Assembly: GCA_035516895.1 (NCBI GenBank)
Contig: DATIZY010000251.1
Coordinates: 1-11,504, forward strand
DNA: 11,504 bases
From: Gp7-AA10 sp035516895
GTDB lineage: Bacteria > Acidobacteriota > Thermoanaerobaculia > Gp7-AA8
Direction of reading: 5' to 3'
The notes beneath the pieces are model-generated. The model worked only from the letters and a program-made list of their open reading frames with translations, ran no database searches and had not been told where the DNA came from. This document shows, piece by piece, positions 7,363-11,504 of the stretch (positions are counted from its first letter, which is position 1; every line of letters begins with the position of its first letter). The position numbers were made by a program, and so were the translations under genes.

Positions 7363-7397
7363 GATTGATAAATGTTGAATGTTAAATGGTGAAAGAG
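7363..7397. repeat. Degenerate AT-rich heptamers, single arm
   Basis: Five consecutive 7-mers read GATTGAT, AAATGTT, GAATGTT, AAATGGT and GAAAGAG. They keep the 7-nt period of the other arrays but are degenerate, and I find no reverse-complement partner in the window. They lie upstream of the barrel gene and abut the start of array C, so they may be an eroded array or ordinary AT-rich leader sequence. Confidence 0.4.
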
Positions 7398-7398
7398 A

Positions 7399-7583
7399 CC
7401 TCGGGCGTCAGGCCTCTGGCGTCAGGTGTCGGTTTGCGCGCTCGGTTAGGCGTTAGGCGCTAGGCGCTGGGCGTTAGGCGATGGCGTTAGGCGTTAGGCG
7501 TTAGAAGCTGCGCCTTGGGCGCCGTCGAAACTCTTGGACCCGACGCCTGACGCCCGAGGCCTGAGGTCCAACGCCTGCCGCCG
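7399..7583. repeat. Inverted heptamer array C, left part (GTTAGGC/GTCAGGC and GACGCCT)
   Basis: Heptamers GTCAGGC, CTCTGGC, GTCAGGT and GTCGGTT (7407-7434) are followed by a run of GTTAGGC-type units (7445-7505; variants GCTAGGC and GCTGGGC, and one 6-mer GATGGC). A reverse-orientation run GACGCCT, GACGCCC, GAGGCCT, GAGGTCC, AACGCCT, GCCGCCG follows (7542-7583). Positions 7399-7413 and 7545-7559 are a perfect 15-bp inverted repeat. The 7342-7638 interval contains no gene I can support; reading frames through it are translated repeat. Confidence 0.9.
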
Positions 7584-7638
7584 AGTATCCAGATCTCGGC
7601 GCCCGACACTTTCGAACAAACGCTTCGTCACAAACAGA

Positions 7639-8103
7639 GTGGCACGCGTCGCTGTCGTTCTGATCGTCGCTCTGATGTCGGTCAGCTGCGGCCGCCATAA
7701 GGGGCATCACCATACCCGCGAAGCCGCCCTTCGCGACGATCTCTTCGAGATGCGGAAGGCAATTCACAATTTCCACGCTGACAAGCACCGGTTCCCCCGG
7801 AGCCTCGCCGAGCTCGTTGATGCGCGTTATCTGAGGACGATTCCCGAAGATCCGATTACGACAACAAATGACTGGATCGAAGTTCACACAAGCGTAGGCG
7901 TCGTCGATGTAAAAAGCCCCGCGAGCGGCAAAGGGAGCACCGGCCACCCTACAGCGATTACTAACGCCTGCTTGGTCAAAGCTCTGACACCTGACACTCC
8001 ACGCCGACCGCCCTGGCGCCTACACTGGCCCCAACGCCTAACGCCCAGCGCCCAACGCCAGCGCCTACCGCCTGACGCCCGACGCCTGACGCCTAACGCC
8101 TGA
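7639..8103 (+). CDS. GspG-like small lipoprotein, frameshifted at its 3' end
   Basis: From the GTG at 7639 the protein opens with a lipoprotein-like signal (ARVAVVLIVALMSVSC, Cys17; the lipobox is imperfect, with Ser at -3) and a His-rich linker. A domain typical of GspG/pseudopilin C-termini follows: DLFEMRKAIHNFHADKHRFP, LAELVDARYLRTIPEDPI and GVVDVKS. The methylated prepilin helix is absent, so this is not a normal pseudopilin. Family members usually end G.PYS-D/E-W or similar. Here the frame reaches GHP at 7942-7950 and then departs. One base later, YSDY-stop is encoded at 7950-7964. A single C lost from CCC at 7947-7949 explains this; the intact product would be 108 aa. As written, translation continues through heptamer repeats to 8103, adding a Pro/Arg-rich tail. 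Frames starting at 7534 would translate repeat, so I rejected that start. No clear Shine-Dalgarno is visible. Confidence 0.65.
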   Translation: MARVAVVLIVALMSVSCGRHKGHHHTREAALRDDLFEMRKAIHNFHADKHRFPRSLAELVDARYLRTIPEDPITTTNDWIEVHTSVGVVDVKSPASGKGSTGHPTAITNACLVKALTPDTPRRPPWRLHWPQRLTPSAQRQRLPPDARRLTPNA

Positions 8104-8156
8104 CGCCTAACGCCTACGCAAAACGCCTAGCGCCGAACCCCCGGCGCCTGCCGCCT
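7963..8156. repeat. Inverted heptamer array C, right part (AACGCCT/GACGCCT)
   Basis: After degenerate units (AACGCCT at 7963; CTGACAC twice at 7984-7997), a nearly uninterrupted run from 8033 to 8156 reads AACGCCT, AACGCCC, AGCGCCC, AACGCC, AGCGCCT, ACCGCCT, GACGCCC, GACGCCT and so on to GCCGCCT. These are reverse complements of the GTTAGGC/GTCAGGC units at 7407-7505. Positions 8035-8052 are a perfect 18-nt reverse complement of 7463-7480, including the variant order. The stops of both convergent genes (8101-8103 plus, 8127-8129 minus) fall inside the array. Confidence 0.92.
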
Positions 8157-9236
8157 GCGCTTCGTCAGCGTCCCGGCTCGCGTGAGATCGTGCCGCCGCT
8201 CGCGCGGCTCGACGAATGCTTCCTCGAACGCCACCTGCGCGATCGCTGCGACCGGAATCGCCATGATCGCGCCGATGATCCCCAGCACCGCGGCGCCGAT
8301 CATGAAGGCGATGAACACCGCCAGCGGCGAGATCTGCACCTTCCGCGACATCACCCTCGGCGCGATGAAGAAATTCTCCAGCTTCTGCAGCAGCACGGCG
8401 AGGAGCAGCACCGACCAGAACTGCCATCGCGACTGCAGAAGCGCGATCGCCAGCGCGGGCGCGGTTCCGACGATGGGTCCGATCACCGGCACCATCTCGC
8501 CGAACGTCGCGAAGATCGCCAGCGGCAATGCGTACGGCACGCGCAGAATCAGAAGTCCGATGAACGTCGCGACGCCGATGATGCCGGAGAGAATCAGCTG
8601 CCCGCCGAGCCAGGAGCTCATGCGCTTCGCCATCCGGTTCATCGTCGCGCGCCGCTCGGAGCGCCGCTCGGGCGGATAGAGCAGCAGGACGAGATTGCGC
8701 AGCCGGTGCGCGTCGACGAGCATGTACCCAACCATGAACAGCACCGCGATGAACGACGCGATCGCCGTCGCCGCGCTCTTCACGTAGACGACCACGCGCG
8801 ATCGCGGCAGCGTGAAGCCCCCGCTCAGAAATTGCCGCACACCATTCATCGGCATGTAGCGCCCGAGCGGCTGCAGCACGTTTTTTTCGAGCAGCAGCGG
8901 CAGCTGCGCGCCGAGCGCGTGCATGTCGGCCACGAGCCGCGGCACCATGAAAACGAGCAGCGCGATCGCGATCGCGAGAAACGGCAGATAGACGATCGTC
9001 ACGGCCGTGCCGCGCGAAATGTTTCGATGCAGCAGGCGGCGCCCCCACACGCGCACGCGATGCACGGCCGGTGAAATTCCCGCCGCGAGCACGCCGGCGA
9101 TGAAAACGAGAATCAGGACTGCGCGCGCTTCCCACAGGATCGCGACGAGGACCGCGGCGACGAGGAGAACCGCGAGCTTTCTGACGAAGAGCTCCAGCTC
9201 GCTGCGCTGCACGAGGTCACGAGGTTGAAAGGCCAT
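8127..9236 (-). CDS. AI-2E family transporter (permease)
   Basis: This 369-aa inner-membrane protein has the layout of the AI-2E/UPF0118 family. Two N-terminal helices (about 22-38 and 40-55) are followed by a third (about 78-98), a long soluble loop to about 155, then four to five C-terminal helices. The conserved core includes TFIGLLILRVPYALPLAI, FATFGEMVPVIGPIVGTAPA and PLAVFIAFMIGAAVLG. Members export autoinducer-2 or ions/solutes; the substrate cannot be read here. The ATG at 9236 is 6 nt after the thioredoxin stop, so the two are probably cotranscribed. The last about 10 residues (RRRQAPGVRR) and the stop codon are encoded by heptamer array C, suggesting the native C-terminus was replaced or extended by the repeat. 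Confidence 0.88.
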   Translation of the reverse strand: MAFQPRDLVQRSELELFVRKLAVLLVAAVLVAILWEARAVLILVFIAGVLAAGISPAVHRVRVWGRRLLHRNISRGTAVTIVYLPFLAIAIALLVFMVPRLVADMHALGAQLPLLLEKNVLQPLGRYMPMNGVRQFLSGGFTLPRSRVVVYVKSAATAIASFIAVLFMVGYMLVDAHRLRNLVLLLYPPERRSERRATMNRMAKRMSSWLGGQLILSGIIGVATFIGLLILRVPYALPLAIFATFGEMVPVIGPIVGTAPALAIALLQSRWQFWSVLLLAVLLQKLENFFIAPRVMSRKVQISPLAVFIAFMIGAAVLGIIGAIMAIPVAAIAQVAFEEAFVEPRERRHDLTRAGTLTKRRRQAPGVRR

Positions 9237-9242
9237 CCGATC

Positions 9243-9674
9243 TCAGCCGAGGTATTGCCGGATCGCCGCCGCGATCTCTCCTTTCGGCACCGCCCCGACC
9301 ACCCGCCCGCGCTCGACGCCGTCCTCGAAAAAAACGAGCAGCGGAATCCCGTGCACGCCGAACGACATCGACGTCTGAGGGTTCTCGTCGACATTGAGCT
9401 TGCCGAAGCGGACGTCGCGGCGCTCGGACGCGAGCTGCTCGATGAGCGGCGCGATCATGCGGCACGGGCCGCACCACGCCGCCCAGAAGTCGACGACGAA
9501 TTTTCCCTTCGCGGTCTGCGCGCGAAAATCGCCGTCGGTGAGCGTGATGGGATGACCGTCGCCGCTCGGGGTCAGCGGAGTTTTGCATTTGCCGCACACC
9601 GCCGTCTGACCGCCGCCGAGGTCCGGAACCCGGTTGGCCTGTCCGCAATTGGGACAGCGAACGACGTCACTCAT
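9243..9674 (-). CDS. trxC: Thioredoxin 2 (TrxC-type) with N-terminal zinc ribbon
   Basis: This 143-aa cytosolic thiol-disulfide oxidoreductase has two parts. The first is a zinc ribbon with CPNC (7-10) and CGKC (27-30), characteristic of thioredoxin 2/TrxC. The second is a thioredoxin fold with active site WCGPC (67-71) in VVDFWAAWCGPCRMIAP, cis-Pro111 in HGIPLLVFF and a terminal helix. Length matches the family (about 140 aa). The ATG at 9674 is preceded by AGAGG with an 8-nt spacer, which supports the start. It is divergent from the GNAT gene with only 38 nt between the starts, and 6 nt upstream of the AI-2E gene. In enterobacteria trxC is oxidative-stress induced; no OxyR-type site can be claimed here. 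Confidence 0.92.
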   Translation of the reverse strand: MSDVVRCPNCGQANRVPDLGGGQTAVCGKCKTPLTPSGDGHPITLTDGDFRAQTAKGKFVVDFWAAWCGPCRMIAPLIEQLASERRDVRFGKLNVDENPQTSMSFGVHGIPLLVFFEDGVERGRVVGAVPKGEIAAAIRQYLG

Positions 9675-9675
9675 G

Positions 9676-9706
9676 ATGACAGCCTCTGCGAAAGCGGGGC
9701 CATAAT
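9676..9706 (+). promoter_or_regulatory. Possible promoter for the GNAT-PAP2 pair (leaderless)
   Basis: A -10-like CATAAT (9701-9706) ends 6 nt before the GTG start at 9713. An ATGACA (9676-9681) sits upstream with a 19-nt spacer, slightly long for a sigma-70 promoter. If used, transcription would begin at or very near the start codon, giving a leaderless message; there is no Shine-Dalgarno before this GTG. The interval is also the 5' region of the divergent thioredoxin gene. Confidence 0.35.
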
Positions 9707-9712
9707 CGCGGG

Positions 9713-10522
9713 GTGATCCGCGACGCCACGCGCGACGATTTTCCCTCCATTCGCGAGATTCTGATCCGTTCGAACGACGCTCCGTACGACATCGGCAAAG
9801 TCGCCGAGGAGAAATGTTTCGGCGCGGGGTTCGAGGGCGAGCCGCGCGTGCGCATCTTCGGCGATTTCGAAGGCGTCGCGGTGAGCTGCGGCAAGCATCT
9901 GCGCATCCTGGCCGTCGATCGCGAGCGGCGCGGCCGCGGAATCGGAACGCTGCTCGTACGCGATGCGAATGCGATCGTCGTCGCCGCGGAGCCGGGCAAC
10001 TACTTCACGCCCGGCGTGCCGGAGGACGTCGCGCGATTCTTTCGCAAGTGCGGATATGTCGAGACGGTGACGACGCAGAACCTGATTTGCGAAGCGAGCG
10101 GCGAACAGCGAGCAGCGAGCGGCACAACGCGGGTGCAATCGGCCGCTCGCCGCTCGCCGCTCGCCGCTCGCCGGAACGAGGTCCTGGCCTTCATCGAGAA
10201 GCACTTCGGTGCGATCTGGCGGTTCGAAGCGGCGAAGGCCAAAACGATTTTTCACGTCGAGGAGGACGGCGAGATCGCCGGCTTCTCCACACACGACGCA
10301 AACAATCGAGGCCTCGGCTGGTTCGGTCCGACCGGCGTCGCGAAATCGCATCGCGGCCGCGGCCTCGGCCGCGAGCTGCTGCTGGCGTCGCTCGCTGATC
10401 TCGGGCGCCTTGGATATCATCGCGTGGTCATACCGTGGACCGACGCAATCGAGTTCTACCGGAAGAGTTGCGGAGCGGCGATCGAGCATCGCTTCGTGAT
10501 TCTCCGCCGAAAAAACGGGTGA
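9713..10522 (+). CDS. Tandem GNAT-domain N-acetyltransferase
   Basis: This 269-aa protein has two GCN5-related acetyltransferase halves. The first (about 1-125) begins IRDATRDDF and has the acetyl-CoA pyrophosphate loop in LAVDRERRGRGIGTLLV (about 67-82). The second (about 156-269) has VAKSHRGRGLGRELLLASL (about 209-227) and the late-domain pattern WTDAIEFYRKSCGA (242-255). The substrate cannot be read. Residues about 128-154 (ASGEQRAASG...SPLAARR) are encoded by inverted heptamer array D, so the interdomain linker is translated repeat with the frame preserved. GTG at 9713 is chosen because it opens the GNAT strand-1 pattern and no earlier start fits the intergenic space. The TGA at 10520-10522 overlaps the GTG of the PAP2 gene. 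Confidence 0.82.
   Translation: MIRDATRDDFPSIREILIRSNDAPYDIGKVAEEKCFGAGFEGEPRVRIFGDFEGVAVSCGKHLRILAVDRERRGRGIGTLLVRDANAIVVAAEPGNYFTPGVPEDVARFFRKCGYVETVTTQNLICEASGEQRAASGTTRVQSAARRSPLAARRNEVLAFIEKHFGAIWRFEAAKAKTIFHVEEDGEIAGFSTHDANNRGLGWFGPTGVAKSHRGRGLGRELLLASLADLGRLGYHRVVIPWTDAIEFYRKSCGAAIEHRFVILRRKNG
10094..10169. repeat. Inverted heptamer array D (GAGCGGC / GCCGCTC) inside the GNAT gene
   Basis: The left arm has four units GAGCGGC, GAACAGC, GAGCAGC and GAGCGGC (10096-10123), with a partial unit before. An 18-nt spacer follows. The right arm has four perfect GCCGCTC units (10142-10169). Both arms are in the coding sequence between the two GNAT domains, without a stop or frameshift. Period and two-arm design match arrays A-C; the word differs. 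Confidence 0.95.
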
Positions 10523-11172
10523 AGCGCCGCCAGCGTTTTCTTCCGCATGCGATCGGCGTGACCGGCGGCGTGGCGATGGCCGCGGTCGCGTTCTGGTTTT
10601 TCAAGAAGCAGGCGGAGCACGTCGTCGAAGGAAAAGCCGATCGTTACGACATGATGGTGTTCGATGTCGTGCATCAGATCGACAATCCCGCAATGCATCG
10701 ATTCATGGAGGCGGTCACGCAGCTCGGCACGCACGCGGCGATCGGCACCGCGGCCGGAGTCGCGGCACTGGCGATGTGGCGCGATGGCCGGAAGCAGGAT
10801 GCGTGGACGGTCGCGATCAGCACCGGCGGCGCGATGGCTATCAACACCCTCCTCAAGAATGTATTTCAGCGGCAGCGGCCGCAGGAGCTCGCGCGGCGCA
10901 TCAAGCTGCCGAAGTCGCACAGCTTCCCGAGCGGGCATTCACTGCTTTCGGCGGCGACGTACCCGATCGTCGCACACCACTTCGTGCAGAACCGATCGCT
11001 CGCGACGCAAGCCGTGGTGCACACGCTCACCGGCATGACGATCCTGCTGGTCGGCTTCTCTCGCGTGTATTTCGGCGTGCATTTCCCATCGGACGTGCTC
11101 GGAGGATTCGCCGCCGGCTTCGGTTGGCTCGGACTGACGTCGCTCTCGCACACCGCCGTGGAACGGGGATGA
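10519..11172 (+). CDS. PAP2 superfamily membrane phosphatase
   Basis: This 217-aa protein has the three-part PAP2 acid phosphatase signature: K113 to RP (120-121) in KNVFQRQRP, PSGH at 137-140, and SR182....H188...D192 in SRVYFGVHFPSD. These form the catalytic site for dephosphorylating lipid phosphates such as undecaprenyl pyrophosphate or phosphatidic acid; which one cannot be told. Hydrophobic segments near 10-28, 70-87, 140-155 and 170-210 suggest an inner-membrane protein. I chose the GTG at 10519, which overlaps the preceding TGA (GTGA), a classic coupling arrangement. The longer frame from 10435 would overlap 84 nt of the GNAT gene and add a non-conserved Arg-rich leader. Confidence 0.9.
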   Translation: MKRRQRFLPHAIGVTGGVAMAAVAFWFFKKQAEHVVEGKADRYDMMVFDVVHQIDNPAMHRFMEAVTQLGTHAAIGTAAGVAALAMWRDGRKQDAWTVAISTGGAMAINTLLKNVFQRQRPQELARRIKLPKSHSFPSGHSLLSAATYPIVAHHFVQNRSLATQAVVHTLTGMTILLVGFSRVYFGVHFPSDVLGGFAAGFGWLGLTSLSHTAVERG

Positions 11173-11184
11173 TGCGCGGTGCAG

Positions 11185-11202
11185 GGCACGACTGGTCGTG
11201 CC
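11185..11202. repeat. Perfect short palindrome downstream of PAP2
   Basis: GGCACGAC and GTCGTGCC flank TG, giving an 8-bp perfect stem 12 nt beyond the PAP2 stop. The following sequence (GAATTCCGG) has no T run, so it is not a canonical terminator. It may be a dispersed palindrome or a weak 3' structure. The rest of the 11173-11295 interval shows nothing else I can support. Confidence 0.5.
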
Positions 11203-11295
11203 GAATTCCGGAGTGCGGCACGTCGCAGCGGCGCCCGACTTCAGCTAGCCGCGAACAGCATAAACTGAGCGCGAAAAGCGTTTAGGATCACAGAC

Positions 11296-11504
11296 ATGTC
11301 TTCAATCCCATCGACGTACGGCGCCAACATCGCGTTCATCGAGGAGCTCTACGAGAAGTACCGCAGCGATCCGAATTCGGTGAGCACGAGCTGGCGCGAG
11401 TTCTTTCAGGATTTTCAGCCGGAAGAGGGAGAGGAGCAGCCGCTCAGTGTGGCGGCAGGCGCTTCGCCCGCCGCTGAGCGGCCGAGGGCGGCTGCTCCCA
11501 CACC
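11296..11504 (+). CDS. sucA: 2-oxoglutarate dehydrogenase E1 component, N-terminal fragment (cut by window edge)
   Basis: The frame from the ATG at 11296 stays open to the window end (69 codons). It starts with the hallmark E1 N-terminal segment: YGANIAFIEELYEKYRSDP, then SWREFFQDFQPEE. This short helix recruits the 2-oxoglutarate dehydrogenase complex, which converts 2-oxoglutarate to succinyl-CoA in the TCA cycle. It is followed at about residue 48 by an Ala/Pro-rich linker. Such a linker is expected both before the E1 core and, in Kgd-type multifunctional enzymes, before a fused succinyltransferase domain; the window ends too early to decide. TAGGA (11283-11287) lies 8 nt before the ATG as a modest Shine-Dalgarno. 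The linker DNA (11433-11498) is an imperfect inverted repeat. Confidence 0.85.
   Translation, partial: MSSIPSTYGANIAFIEELYEKYRSDPNSVSTSWREFFQDFQPEEGEEQPLSVAAGASPAAERPRAAAPT
11433..11498. repeat. Imperfect inverted repeat in the sucA linker
   Basis: GGAGCAGCCGC (11433-11443) is the reverse complement of 11488-11498, and CCGCTCAG (11440-11447) is the reverse complement of 11474-11481. The two pairings overlap, so they are alternatives or nested with a bulge. They enclose a smaller GC hairpin near 11451-11472. The segment encodes the Ala/Pro-rich linker. Confidence 0.55.

Noticed and set aside
7534..7638. Upstream ATG extending the GspG-like protein by 35 residues.
   Set aside because: The extra segment is largely translated heptamer repeat and would bury the lipoprotein signal; the GTG at 7639 fits better.
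11185..11202. Rho-independent terminator after PAP2.
   Set aside because: The stem is perfect but no T tract follows on either strand.

Overview
The window is high-GC bacterial DNA with a Gram-negative character: signal peptides, an outer-membrane-type barrel and a lipoprotein. The gene set and dispersed repeats resemble Acidobacteriota (Thermoanaerobaculia/Vicinamibacteria-like). That placement is an inference from gene families, not a search. I see no rRNA, tRNA, CRISPR array or insertion sequence.

Layout. Positions 118-3593 (minus strand) hold deoC, a full-length aldehyde dehydrogenase and a short ALDH-like protein lacking catalytic residues. Together they look like a deoxyribose-phosphate/acetaldehyde catabolic operon. 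Positions 3674-7341 (minus) hold a predicted outer-membrane barrel protein, a 74-aa NHLP/Os1348-like peptide and a secreted protein of about twelve kelch repeats. Positions 7399-8156 are a repeat-rich island around a small plus-strand GspG-like lipoprotein gene that appears frameshifted near its 3' end. Positions 8127-9674 (minus) hold a TrxC-type thioredoxin and an AI-2E family permease, 6 nt apart. Positions 9713-11172 (plus) hold a tandem-GNAT acetyltransferase whose stop codon overlaps the start of a PAP2 phosphatase. From 11296 to the right edge is the start of a 2-oxoglutarate dehydrogenase E1 (sucA/kgd-like) gene.

The most striking signal is not a gene. At four separate loci (43-97, 2545-2644, 7407-8156, 10094-10169) the DNA carries tandem heptanucleotides, each paired with the reverse-complement heptamers nearby. 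The word differs at each locus (TTGTCTG, GAATTTC, GTTAGGC, GAGCGGC), but the 7-nt period and the inverted two-arm design are the same. One array separates deoC from its downstream ALDH as a perfect 27-bp inverted repeat. One brackets the GspG-like gene and supplies the 3' ends of two convergent genes. One lies in frame inside the linker of the GNAT protein. A second repeat class, a ~51-nt double-hairpin element beginning ATGCAGC and ending CCAT, occurs twice in the same orientation at gene ends.
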